A stretch of 64,000 nucleotides of DNA from Okeania sp. KiyG1 (GTDB lineage Bacteria; Cyanobacteriota; Cyanobacteriia; Cyanobacteriales; Microcoleaceae), in contig NZ_BLZO01000071.1 of NCBI RefSeq assembly GCF_014132355.1, positions 62,001 to 126,000 on the forward strand, given 5' to 3'. Positions 1-8,614 of the stretch are shown here, piece after piece. The notes under the pieces were generated by a model. It was not told the DNA's origin. It worked only from the letters and a program-made list of their open reading frames with translations, and did no database searches. Position 1 is the first letter of the stretch. Each line of letters starts with the position of its first letter. A program made the translations under genes and the position numbers.

Positions 1-2
1 GT

Positions 3-137
3 GGAGAGGTGTTACGATCGCTCTATTCTTTTCGGGAACAAATTGACCAGCTTATTCAACAAATTGAACAAGAAAATTGGCAGATTCTGGAAGAAAAGTT
101 AAGCTCTACAGAGCAGAATAGAAAACTATTTTTATAA
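3..137 (+). CDS. C-terminal end of probable arogenate/prephenate dehydrogenase
   Basis: The open frame enters from the left window edge and stops at TAA 135-137, leaving about 44 codons. The peptide is helical and charged, with the pieces SLYSFREQIDQLI, NWQILEEKL and a terminal KLFL. From memory this resembles the C-terminal helix of cyanobacterial TyrA-type dehydrogenases, which oxidise arogenate or prephenate for tyrosine synthesis. The catalytic and NADP-binding parts lie outside the window, so the call rests on the tail alone. It could be another protein with a similar helical end. A run of 7-base repeats starts directly after the stop. Confidence 0.4.
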   Translation, partial: GEVLRSLYSFREQIDQLIQQIEQENWQILEEKLSSTEQNRKLFL

Positions 138-688
138 CGGAAGGAAGAAGGAAGAGGGAAGAGGGAAGAAGGCAGAAGGCAGAAGGAAGAAGGAAGAAGG
201 AAGAAGGAAGAAGGAAAAATCTTACTTTTTCTGATACGATTTCTCCATGAAGTTGAACTTAATATAGAGATAAAAATAGTTAGTGTAATAAAGTCTGAAC
301 AGCAATTATTAAGCGCATTGTTACAGAGAAATAGTATGAGTTTTAAGGTAAGTATTTCCTGCGGAATGCTGCGCAAACAGCTATTAGCGGTCAGCTTTTT
401 AATGAAGTAAAAATTAGTTGAACTTACACTACATGTTTAGCCCATAAATTGAAGCACAAAACCCATGAATTAAAGCATAATAAAGGCTTTTAAACAATTA
501 ATAATTAATTATTAATAATTACCTCTCCTTGAAAAGAAGAGGATTGACTCAAAGGAAATTTTTTTCTTATTTCTCCTTGAAAGGAGAGGCTTTAAAGCTT
601 AATTATTCGCTAAGGTCAAAAAGCTGTTAACGCAGTTCTGAACTAGGAGGCTAGCTGATAGCTGAAATGCTGAAATGCTGATAGCTAG
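138..688. repeat. Intergenic: heptamer array and one copy of the 90-bp dispersed repeat
   Basis: Positions 140-215 are a purine-rich array of about 7-base units (GGAAGAA and GGCAGAA variants). Positions 530-612 are one copy of a dispersed element that begins ACCTCTCCTTG, contains GGATTGACTCAAAGG and a second CTCCTT/AAGGAG hairpin, and ends GCTTAATTATTCG. Between them, 231-410 is open on the plus strand without a good start; I treat it as chance or decayed coding sequence. A short direct repeat of GCTGAAAT lies near 660-680. Confidence 0.6.
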
Positions 689-1725
689 TTAATTAAATTC
701 TGAATAGTAGCGGAGGTAATTAACAGTATTTTTGACAAAACCTGCTATGGGAACAGCAATTAATAAACCCAAAACTCCCCATACTTGTGCCCCAACTAAT
801 AAACTGACTAAAATCCAGACAGGATTAAGACCAGTGAAACCTCCTAGTATTCTAGGAGCAATAAAGTTTTCAATTGCTTGTTCGATTAAAACTATCACAA
901 TTAAAACTTTTATACCTAGCCAAAAATCTTCTAAAGTTATCAATAAACTTACGAGAGTTACACCTAAAGCCGTACCAAAAGGGATTAAAGTCATTAAACC
1001 AATTCCGATGCCAAATAATAAACCAAAAGGAGCTCCTAAAAGTAATAAACCTATGGTCATAGCTACACCCATTAAACAAGCTAATGTAGCTTGGCCAATA
1101 AAGTAATTTTGAAAGTTTTGTCTTAATGATTTGCGTACATGAATCTCTAGGTGATTAGGCAACCAATTAAATATTCCATCCCACAAGCGATCGCCATGCA
1201 ACATTAAGTAAAAAGTGATAATGATGGTGATTAAAATATCAAAAATTCTACCTAATGTATTAACAATAAAACTAATAATGTCTCCCGTAATATCTTGCAA
1301 TTGAGAAGATAAATTTTCTGTAAATTGATTTGTCCAAAGGGTTAAATTAATCGGTAATTTACGTTTATCTGCCCATTGGTCAAATGATTCTAATTGTTGA
1401 TTTCCTGATGCAAGCCAACTAGGAAATTTTTCAATAAATCCGGTAAGTTGTTCTAGTAGTAGGGGAATTAGAATAACTCCTAAAACTAATATAATTACTA
1501 ATGCTACTAAGAATACTAAAATAACTGCTCTGGGGCGTTTTACTTTATGTTTCTGCAAAAAAATCACTAGGTAATCTAACAAAAATGAGAGTAAGGTAGC
1601 AGAGACTACTATTGTAATTATTCGACCAAAATATTGAAATATTTGGAGTAAAGCCCAACCATTTATGACAATTATTGGTAATGCTAAGTACCACGATAAC
1701 TTCTGATTAAAAATTTTTTTATCAT
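689..1725 (-). CDS. AI-2E family transporter (PerM-like), frameshifted near start
   Basis: This is a polytopic membrane protein of the AI-2E/PerM permease family; family members are linked to export of small molecules or to ion exchange, and the substrate here is unknown. Several hydrophobic spans are visible (VILVFLVALVIILVLGVIL, IFDILITIIITFYLML, and LLLGAPFGLLFGIGIG followed by LMTLIPFGTALG). The C-terminal segment GLNPVWILVSLLVGAQVWGV is typical. The uninterrupted frame opens only at a TTG (1582), but family-like sequence continues upstream (SWYLALPII, NGWALLQIFQYFG) with no start in that frame. An ATG at 1725-1723 sits one base out of phase, separated by a run of seven T on the plus strand (1714-1720). 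One more base in that run gives a 345-residue protein of normal length. The stop is TAA at 691-689. Confidence 0.75.
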
Positions 1726-1816
1726 TGATTTTATAGATTTTTTTATGTAGCTTACCTAAATTATAAATGGTATATTTTTGATATTTAAATAATTTGTTAT
1801 TATATGATTATTTAGC

Positions 1817-1937
1817 GGGTGTATCTAAATTTTGAATAAAGCCAAAAAATTATCGCTTTTAGGGAACAGGGAACAAGGAATAGGAAATAGGGAATATTAT
1901 AGGAAAAAAGTATTTTTGCAAATATTGAGATGCAACC
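1817..1937. repeat. MITE-like element with GGGTGCATCT-type ends, copy 1
   Basis: The left end GGGTGTATCT and right end AGATGCAACC are imperfect inverted repeats. The interior has AAAGCCAAAAA, ATCGCTTTTAGGGAA, a few GGGAATA units and GTATTTTTGCA. A second, better copy is at 39190-39297 with perfect ends. No coding capacity. The rest of 1938-2169 is AT-rich, with a HIP1 site near 1968 and no gene. Confidence 0.55.
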
Positions 1938-2169
1938 AATTTAGCTATGTAGCAGTAAGCGATCGCTAATTAATCATGAATATAGTAATTAGATAAAAAA
2001 TTGACATATTGTATATTAAAAATACTGAATATATATACTGTTTAGTAGCTATTTTTATTTGATATAGCAGAAGAAAGAAGGAATAAGAAAGAAAGAAGAG
2101 GGAAAAGTATTACGTTGTCTGAATTTTAAGTTTTTGATATGTCCGCGCCCTTTGCTTCGACTGCTATAA

Positions 2170-2334
2170 TTTCAAGACAAGCAACTAACAATTGCAACTA
2201 AAACAATTGTTTTTGAATGTAAAGAACCAGGAATTCAAGCAAGTATAAAAATAATCAGTATAGTTGAGGAAAAGACGGGAGTTATTAAACAACAAGTAAA
2301 TATTGAATGTAGTGATAACTCATTACCTCTTTAA
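2170..2334 (+). pseudogene. Coding relic, about 54 codons, no start
   Basis: The frame runs from just after a TAA (2167-2169) to TAA 2332-2334. It encodes a peptide with normal-looking composition, including KTIVFECKEPGIQASIKII and EEKTGVIKQQVNIEC. There is no ATG, GTG or TTG. I do not recognise it. The surrounding DNA is repeat-filled, so it is probably the remaining tail of a lost gene. Codon use resembles real genes nearby (GAA, AAA, ATT, CAA). Confidence 0.3.
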
Positions 2335-2631
2335 TGTTTAATAGACATCTCCATTGAAGAAGTAGTCAGGAGTCAGGAGTCAGGAGAATGGGGTATCTCA
2401 CCCCACCAACCACATTTGCACTGCGGGTGATGGTGGGGTATTAAACCCATAAGGGATAAAGATAATAAAAAATAAAATCAAATATCGCACATAAATTATC
2501 AAATTTTTTTCCCTACTCTGTAGGGACATTGAATGCAACATCCCTACCTATTCCCCTGCTCAATAAAATGTAGAAAAATTTTTGATAAATGGTATAAGTG
2601 GATGCATTTTAGTACACTCTACTTAACTAAA

Positions 2632-2975
2632 CAGGACTTACCGAAAAATTGTGGTTTAAAGCCTCCCCTTTTAAGGGGATAAAAAGAAAAAATTTCCTTT
2701 TAGTCAATCCTTTTATTTTCAAGGATAGGTAATTATTAGACATCTCCAAAAATCAAAAATAAAATCAATTATTACCCATAAATCATCAATTATTCCCCTC
2801 CCAGGAGGGGTTAGGGGTGGGTTCTTTGTTCCCTGTTCCCTCTTTTCTGAAGATGTCTATTAATTATTAATTATTAATTATTAATTGTTGAAGGATAACT
2901 ACCTTATGTAGTAGGGGCAAACGGCCGTTTGCCCCTACAGATGGCGTATTATTTGATATGCGTGGGTAAGTCCTG
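2632..2975. repeat. Composite inverted-repeat block (CAGGACTTACC ends) with nested elements
   Basis: CAGGACTTACC at 2632-2642 is mirrored by GGTAAGTCCTG at 2965-2975. Inside are a copy of the 90-bp dispersed repeat (2640-2735, reverse orientation) and a second MITE with TAGACATCTCC and AGATGTCTA ends (2737-2859) that carries a CCTCCCAGGAGGGG hairpin. Further in is an AT-rich TTAATTA array (2858-2890) and a palindrome around GGGCAAACGGCCGTTTGCCC (2918-2937). No gene. Confidence 0.6.
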
Positions 2976-2998
2976 TTAATTAGCTTAATTAACTTAAT

Positions 2999-3112
2999 CA
3001 GGACTTACGCACGGACACTAAATACAGTGAGGGCGCAATTCGGAGCTTGGTGCTAGCAAATGCCATTTGCCCCTACATATCGCGTTTTCAAGATTAATTT
3101 GCGTAAGTCCTG
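2999..3112. repeat. MITE with perfect 13-bp inverted ends CAGGACTTACGCA
   Basis: CAGGACTTACGCA at 2999-3011 and TGCGTAAGTCCTG at 3100-3112 are perfect inverted repeats. The right end lies 4 bp from the stop codon of the peroxiredoxin 3' exon. A related copy in the other orientation lies at 41998-42148 and shares the internal GAAAACGCGATATGTAGGGG-type segment. The element is too small to code for anything. Confidence 0.65.
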
Positions 3113-3116
3113 TTAA

Positions 3117-3341
3117 TTAACTCTGCCGTAACTCATCCAAACGTGCCAAAACTTCTTGACTATGAATAGGAGGTCTTACTCCTAGAAAAATTTCCTCTAA
3201 CATTCCATCTGGGTCGATAATAAAAGTATGTCGCATTGAGAAAAAATTCATCCATGAGCCATAAGCTTTACTAACACTTCCATCCGTATCAGCTAACAAT
3301 GGAAATTTTAATCCTTCAGAATCACAAAATTCTGCATGGGA
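3117..3341 (-). CDS. Peroxiredoxin (AhpC/TSA, BCP/PrxQ-like), 3' exon
   Basis: This is the C-terminal 74 residues of a thiol peroxidase, starting SHAEFCDSEGLKFPLLAD and ending LDELRQS. It supplies the resolving part of the thioredoxin fold: the conserved FPLLAD, the FIIDPDG strand and the final helix. It has no start of its own. The exon begins at 3341, directly after the group II intron end, and joins in phase to the 5' exon at 5941. The spliced product is 183 residues, normal for a PrxQ/BCP protein with a leader. The segment FFSMRHTFIIDPDG includes the conserved R-x-T-F-I-I-D motif. The stop is TAA at 3119-3117. Confidence 0.85.
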   Translation of the reverse strand, partial: SHAEFCDSEGLKFPLLADTDGSVSKAYGSWMNFFSMRHTFIIDPDGMLEEIFLGVRPPIHSQEVLARLDELRQS

Positions 3342-5940
3342 GTTAAACTAAGCCAGGTAAGTTACCCTACCCGACTCGTCTTCAGAACCGGACGTGAGAC
3401 TTTCACCTCATCACGGCTCCTCTCTTAAACGTCCCTTTTCATGGGCACATCCCTGTCTTAGTGTCAACATATCGTCAACCCATAAATAATCTTCAGGTAA
3501 GTCCTGCAACTTTGGTTTTGCGTATGTCTTTTTATCCAAGGCAGTTTTAGTATCGTGGCAATATCGGTGCAACAGTTGTTTATTCTTATATGTGTTGTCA
3601 CTACCTTCAGACCTTGGTTTTATATGGTCAACTTCAATGAGGTCGTTTGGTCTAAAGGTTAGTCCACAAGATGCGCATTTATTCTTTTGCCGTTTAAGTA
3701 GCGTTGTAACTTCTTTCCTTACGCCTGGATGTTTGCCGATTCTGCTGCTCCAATAAGTCCAGTCACCATCATAGGGTGATTTATTACCTTTAACTTTGAT
3801 GTGCCTTATAATAGATACATCTGCGTGTCGGTTTAGTATATATTCGCCATCGTTAAATTCCCAATTCCTGGTTTCTTTAATTTTGGGGAAATACTTCTTC
3901 TTAACCCATTTAGCCGACTTATTTGGATGCCTTCTACTTGCCCATCTCCATAGTTTTTTCCACAGGAGCATATCCATTTGACTGAATATTTCTTTGCTGA
4001 CTACGGTTGAGAAGTAGTTAGCCCATCCCCTTATTATTGGGTTTAATTTGGCTATCAAAACTTTGGTAGGGGCAGTCTTATGATAATCACATATATCCGC
4101 CAACTTCCGATAATGAGTTTTGATACTTTTGGAAGATGGTTTGATCAGCGTTTTAAATCCTTGTTTAGTTGACTTAACTTTCCATTGCCTAATTGTGAAA
4201 CCTAGAAAGTCAAATCCGGGTTTATTTCCTTCATATTCTTTCAAGGTGTGGGCAATTTTTGTTTTTTCTGGTTTTAGTTCTAATCCTACCTGGTTTAACC
4301 ATTCCTGTATTACGGATTTAGCTTGTAGCACTACTTTGACATCTTCGTGTAGGATAACAAAGTCATCAGCATAGCGTATTATGGATAGTGCTTGCTTATT
4401 TGCTCGTTTTCTTCCTGGTAAAGATTCAGCGAATTTGTTTAGACACTCTTCCATTCCGTGCAGGGCGATGTTTGCTAGTAAGGGACTAATTACCCCTCCC
4501 TGTGGCGTACCTTCCACAGATTCTAGGAATTGATTGTTGTCAAGCACCCCAGACTTTAACCATTGTTTGATTAGTCGCCTGTAAGGAGATTGACCTATCT
4601 TTCCTAAAAGTGCATCATGGTTAATTAGGTCAAAGCATTTGGATATGTCAGCATCAAGTACATATTTAGGTTTATTCTTGATACTATCAAAGATGGCCTC
4701 TATAGCATCATGCGTTGACCCCCGGAAAAGACCATAGCTTTTAGGTTCAAAATGTGCCTCCCACTCTGGTTCCATACCTAGCTTCACCAAGGCTTGTAAT
4801 GCACGGTCGTACATTGTTGGGATTCCAAGCGGTCGCTTTTCATCCTTCCCTGGTTTTGGTATATATACTCTGCGGGTTGGACTTGCTTTGAGGTGGCGTG
4901 ATGCGAGTAGGTTCACCAAGTTGAGTCGTTGCATTGGTGGTAGATTTTTAATACCATCTACACCCGCAGTTTTCTTTCCCTGGTTATCCTGTGTCACGCG
5001 CCTAACAGCTAGCAACCTAGCGTAGTAACTTTTTAAAAGAAGTTTTTGGTATCTGTGCATCTTGCGGAATTCGCCACTCATGGATGCTCTGTAAATCAAT
5101 TTTTGTAATTTGAATACAGATTTCTCTACCTTCTTCCAATTAATGTCCTTCCATTTAAGGTTAGGATTGATTGAAATTTGTGAAGGTATATCCTCTGTAT
5201 CCCATGCTACGTTTAAAAAGCGAGTGCGTAATTCTGAGGTCTCCTCAGAATGTAAGACGCACTCAAGAAAGGGCTTAGGTGACCCTAACTTTCTTTTTAG
5301 TGTCTGAGCTTTATTCATTACTATTCATTGCCTTACATTACGTCTAACAGTGGATACGTCTGCATTTCTGCTTTTTACCCAATCCTACTCTCCCTTTGAC
5401 CTGCAACATGAGTGCAGATTGACCTTGAATGGCTTCCTAAGTTCTCGACCTATATTCTTAGGTGTCAAAGAGAGGTTTCCTCGTTCTCTTATTCCTTTAT
5501 TACGGCTGATTTAGTAGGGTAAATTCTCCCGGAGGGTACGGTATGGTTGTTGATAATTCTCATAGACATAAGATTATCCATTGACCCTCTGATTCTCATC
5601 CTACATTCCATAGCTACCTTGGGAATGGTCAGTTGTCACGAGAGTTTGATTACCTTCCTGTTCGTCCACTTGTCAGCCTTTGCTTGCGGTATCGTTCCTC
5701 GGTAACTGGTATTTTCCCGCTTTTAGGCCAGCTTCACCAGTTTGATATTCAGTCTCACCAATGTGGCCTATGCTGTCAACCCAACAACAGGGCAGATGGA
5801 ATTCCACCACCAAGAATATAAGAGTTTTCACAGGTCGTTAACGAAGTTATCCCGTAGGGAAAGTTGTTAGCTTCATGTTGTGACCTGGAAGGCTAGATAT
5901 ATCTGCTTTTCAGCAGCCTTGACTAGCCAACGAGTCGCAC
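3342..5940 (-). mobile_element. Group II intron, complete, inside a peroxiredoxin gene
   Basis: The 5' boundary on the minus strand reads GTGCGAC, matching the group II GUGYG consensus, at 5940. Near the 3' end is a domain V-like hairpin (about 3373-3420) with GAGCCGT, a GAAA tetraloop and ACGTCCGGTTC. It is followed by a domain VI-like stem (GGGTAGGGTAACTTACC) and the end GTTTAAC at 3342. Removing 2599 bases joins GAT GTA GAC to TCC CAT GCA in frame. A candidate EBS1 (GTCTAT on the minus strand, 5567-5562) can pair with exon bases GTAGAC (5946-5941) with one G-U pair. The maturase gene lies in the domain IV position. About 620 bases of domains I-III precede it. Confidence 0.92.
3411..5318 (-). 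CDS. ltrA: Group II intron reverse transcriptase/maturase with HNH endonuclease
   Basis: This 635-residue LtrA-type protein promotes splicing and retrohoming of its host intron. The reverse transcriptase domain (about 80-380) shows IPKPGKDEKRPLGIPTMYDR, DADISKCFD, GTPQGGVISPLLANI and the catalytic YADDF. The maturase/thumb domain follows (about 400-500; RGWANYF). The C terminus is an HNH nuclease with CASCG, the motif IEVDHIKPRSEGG-like (seen as EVDHIKPRSEGS) and HRYCHD, so target cleavage is likely retained. No stop or frameshift interrupts it, so the intron may be active. The stop overlaps the start of domain V. The start is ATG 5318, with MNKAQTLKRKLG. Confidence 0.95.
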   Translation of the reverse strand: MNKAQTLKRKLGSPKPFLECVLHSEETSELRTRFLNVAWDTEDIPSQISINPNLKWKDINWKKVEKSVFKLQKLIYRASMSGEFRKMHRYQKLLLKSYYARLLAVRRVTQDNQGKKTAGVDGIKNLPPMQRLNLVNLLASRHLKASPTRRVYIPKPGKDEKRPLGIPTMYDRALQALVKLGMEPEWEAHFEPKSYGLFRGSTHDAIEAIFDSIKNKPKYVLDADISKCFDLINHDALLGKIGQSPYRRLIKQWLKSGVLDNNQFLESVEGTPQGGVISPLLANIALHGMEECLNKFAESLPGRKRANKQALSIIRYADDFVILHEDVKVVLQAKSVIQEWLNQVGLELKPEKTKIAHTLKEYEGNKPGFDFLGFTIRQWKVKSTKQGFKTLIKPSSKSIKTHYRKLADICDYHKTAPTKVLIAKLNPIIRGWANYFSTVVSKEIFSQMDMLLWKKLWRWASRRHPNKSAKWVKKKYFPKIKETRNWEFNDGEYILNRHADVSIIRHIKVKGNKSPYDGDWTYWSSRIGKHPGVRKEVTTLLKRQKNKCASCGLTFRPNDLIEVDHIKPRSEGSDNTYKNKQLLHRYCHDTKTALDKKTYAKPKLQDLPEDYLWVDDMLTLRQGCAHEKGRLREEP

Positions 5941-6267
5941 GTCTACATCATCTGCACTAACACCTAAAATTTGAGCATTTCTAGAAATATATTTTGGCAA
6001 ATCTTGTTGGAACCTACGCGCCTCAATAGTACAACCAGAAGTAAAATCTTTAGGATAAAAATAAAGCACTACCCACTTACCCTGATAATCAGATAAAGAA
6101 ATTTCTCCATCTCCAGTATTTGTGGGTAAAGTAAATTCTGGTGCTGGTTGGTTTAACTCCGGTAATTTGCCTCCAAGTGCCCAAGTATTGGGAATAAAGT
6201 TAAACCAAGTTATCAAAGCTAAACAGCTAGCTAAAAATATGCTAATTAGATTCCGACGGGTGGTCAT
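5941..6267 (-). CDS. Peroxiredoxin (AhpC/TSA, BCP/PrxQ-like), 5' exon
   Basis: This is the N-terminal 109 residues of a thiol peroxidase that reduces peroxides with thioredoxin-type donors. A hydrophobic leader (about 5-30: ISIFLASCLALITWFNFIPN) ends near WALG, so the enzyme is probably exported to the lumen or periplasm. The mature part has APEFTLP, the strand WVVLYFYPKDFTSGCT with the peroxidatic Cys in TSGCT, and GVSADDVD at the splice point. Without splicing, translation would add a few intron codons and stop, losing the rest of the fold. With splicing it continues as SHAEFC. Start ATG is at 6267. Confidence 0.88.
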
Positions 6268-6307
6268 AATTTACTATGAAAACTCTACTTTATATAAGTT
6301 TACTTGA

Positions 6308-6638
6308 AAAAGGCAGAAGGCAGAAGGCAGAAGGCAGAAGGCAGAAGGCAGAAGGCAGAAGGCAGAAGGCAGAAGGCAGAAGGGGAAATTTCTTATGGAT
6401 AGTCTTTAACAGGCCACTCTGTGCCTTATAACCCCAAGCAATTTTAAGCACTCCCATTAACGGTGGGGTATTAAACCCGCAAAAGAAAAGATAAATTTAG
6501 GAACAAATTTTCTTTGAGGAAATTATTCAAATCTAATATTTTGGATTTTGAGGAAAAATAGCGTTTATCAAAAAAGCCAGAAAATTTACTATATAATAAG
6601 CAACTTGTACAAAAACTTGACCCATAAAATTAGGAAAA
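6308..6638. repeat. Intergenic: GGCAGAA heptamer array
   Basis: Positions 6310-6381 are about ten tandem copies of a 7-base unit GGCAGAA, just upstream of the peroxiredoxin gene. The remainder to 6638 is AT-rich, with the fragment GGTGGGGTATTAAACCCGC that recurs at 2431 and 14078. No gene is seen. A weak ribosome site (TAGGAAAA) precedes the ATG at 6639. Confidence 0.7.
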
Positions 6639-8000
6639 ATGGAAGAAGATTTACCACAAATCTCAAGTCCGGCAACAGTATTAATGGTTATCGATAATCA
6701 AATAGTTACTATTGAAGTTGATGGTATAAATGCACCAATAACTGGAGGTAATTTTGTTGATTTAGTAGAACGAAATTTTTATGATGGTGTTAGATTTCAT
6801 CGCATCGAAAATCAACCACTATTTTCATTAGTTCAAGCAGGAGACCCTTTCAGTAGAAATCCAGATATTCCTTTGGAACTTTTAGGAAGTGGTAATTTTG
6901 TCGATCCACTAACAAATGAAACTCGATTTATTCCTTTAGAAATTAGGCCGTTAGGACTTGGGCAAGAAATTATTTACAATCAAATAGTTTCTCCTCCATT
7001 ACAACTACCAAATGTAGTAGGTGCAATTGGAATGGCTCGTACAACGCAGTTAAATTCTGCATCTTCTCAATTTTATATTCCCTTGAATGATGTATCAGTA
7101 TTAGATGGTAGTTTTGCCATATTTGGTAATGTAATAGATGGGTTAGATGTTATAGAAGAAATAGAATTAGGCGATAGTATTACTGCTGCGAGAGTTACTC
7201 AAGGAATAGTTCCTAGTCGAGTTTCACAAATTATTACTGATAGTACTCTGCTCAATAATTTTATTAATATTGTTAATCGTGCCAATATTCCATTACCTAT
7301 TGATTTATTCCAAGTTTTAACTGAAGGAGACGATATTTTTCCCATTTCTACAGAATTATCTCAAGATGTATTTGGTGTATTGGGACTAGAAGGAAATGAT
7401 GAAATTACAGGTTCAATACTTAATGACGTAATTAATGGTAATCAAGGAGATGATAGTTTAGATGGTGGAGATAGTTCTGATTATCTTCGGGGTGGAAAAG
7501 GATTTGATTTATTATCTGGTGATGCCGATAGTGATATTCTCAATGGCAACTTAGATAATGATACTTTATTCGGTGGTACAGGAGATGATTTTTTACGCGG
7601 TGGAAAAGATAGCGATCTATTAACTGGCGGGGAAGGAGATGATATTTTAATTGGTGATGCTGGTACGGATAATTTGGCTGGTGAAGCAGGTGCAGATACT
7701 TTTATTTTGACATTAATTGAAAATGAAGAAGATAATGCAGATATAATCGAGGATTTTAATTTTTCGGAAGGGGATAGAATAGGTGTTTCGGTGCAAATTT
7801 CTTCTCTATCTTTTACTCAAGAAGAAAATAATACAGTAATTCAATTAGAAGGCGAAACAGAGGAAGATAATATAATTCTTGGTACGGTAAATAATTCCAC
7901 AGCAGAAGAAGTTAGAAGTGCTAGTTTTTTTGTTAATTTAACTACTATTTCTGTTCCTGATGCACTGCCGTTTGGAGATGCTGCTTTGAGAATTGGATAA
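6639..8000 (+). CDS. Cyclophilin-type prolyl isomerase fused to RTX-like Ca-binding repeats
   Basis: A 453-residue exoprotein. Residues 10-185 are a cyclophilin-like domain: GGNFVDLVERNFYDGVRFHR with the catalytic-type Arg55, VQAGDP, GAIGMART, SASSQFYI and LDGSFAIFGNVIDGLDVI. Residues about 245-360 hold haemolysin-type repeats with GGxGxDxLxG character (GNDEITG, GDDSLDGG, GDDFLRGG, GEGDDILIGDAGTD). The remaining tail is acidic and beta-rich, as in type I secretion substrates that lack a cleaved signal peptide; none is visible here. The usual role would be proline isomerisation outside the cell, with the repeats binding calcium. The catalytic loop is altered (ENQPLFSLVQAG in place of the usual DGFMIQGG), so activity is uncertain. 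A paralogue follows at 8615. Confidence 0.85.
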   Translation: MEEDLPQISSPATVLMVIDNQIVTIEVDGINAPITGGNFVDLVERNFYDGVRFHRIENQPLFSLVQAGDPFSRNPDIPLELLGSGNFVDPLTNETRFIPLEIRPLGLGQEIIYNQIVSPPLQLPNVVGAIGMARTTQLNSASSQFYIPLNDVSVLDGSFAIFGNVIDGLDVIEEIELGDSITAARVTQGIVPSRVSQIITDSTLLNNFINIVNRANIPLPIDLFQVLTEGDDIFPISTELSQDVFGVLGLEGNDEITGSILNDVINGNQGDDSLDGGDSSDYLRGGKGFDLLSGDADSDILNGNLDNDTLFGGTGDDFLRGGKDSDLLTGGEGDDILIGDAGTDNLAGEAGADTFILTLIENEEDNADIIEDFNFSEGDRIGVSVQISSLSFTQEENNTVIQLEGETEEDNIILGTVNNSTAEEVRSASFFVNLTTISVPDALPFGDAALRIG

Positions 8001-8614
8001 TTTAAATAATTATTAATTATTAATTATTAATTATTAATTGCCTCTCCTTGAAAACGGATAGGATTGACTCAAAGGAAAGATTTTTCTTGTTTCTCCTTGA
8101 AAGGAGAGGCTTTAAACCTTAATTATTCAGTAAAGTAAAGTATTTTAGTTTTAACTGAAGATATAGCAATCTTATTTAAGTTGTAATATTTTGGTAGGAG
8201 TAATGCTTACGGAGTTAGGAGTAAGGAATCATAATTTTAAAGGTTTTCAGTTCAAATTAACTAACTATTATAAAAATTGTTTGTTACAATCAATTTAGGA
8301 CTGCTATAGATCGATTTATTAGACTTTGCTATGCAAGAGTGCAAAAAATTAGGGAGCGTTCGACAATAATTAAAAGAAGTTTATCCTCTTTGAAATTGAC
8401 CAAAAAATAAGGTCTTAAACCTCCCCTTTCAAGGGGATGAAAAAAAAATAAAGTTCAATATTTCAAGCCTCCTTATTGCAGGAGGTACTGATAACTGAAA
8501 TAACCTTCTTCCTGTATTTAAGAAGTTTTGTAGTCAGCAAAATTAAGAATAGAATAGAATATAATGGAATGGCAAATTTTGGACAACTCAATAAACTAAG
8601 GAACTAATTAACCA
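8001..8614. repeat. Intergenic: TTAATTA array and dispersed repeat copies
   Basis: Positions 8006-8038 are an AATTATT array. Positions 8040-8133 are a full copy of the 90-bp dispersed repeat (CCTCTCCTTG to AATTATTCAG). Positions 8394-8440 are a partial, reversed copy (AAACCTCCCCTTTCAAGGGG). The DNA just before the next gene is plain and AT-rich, with TAAGGAACTAATT near its ATG. No gene is seen. Confidence 0.6.

Noticed and set aside
140-215. Heptamer arrays as possible CRISPR
   Set aside because: Units are about 7 bases with no unique spacers; this also applies to 6310-6381 and 37091-37168.
231-410. Open plus-strand frame of about 60 codons near the left edge
   Set aside because: It lacks a good start and ribosome site and shows no recognisable motif; the opposite strand is open over much of the same stretch too, as is common in AT-rich DNA.
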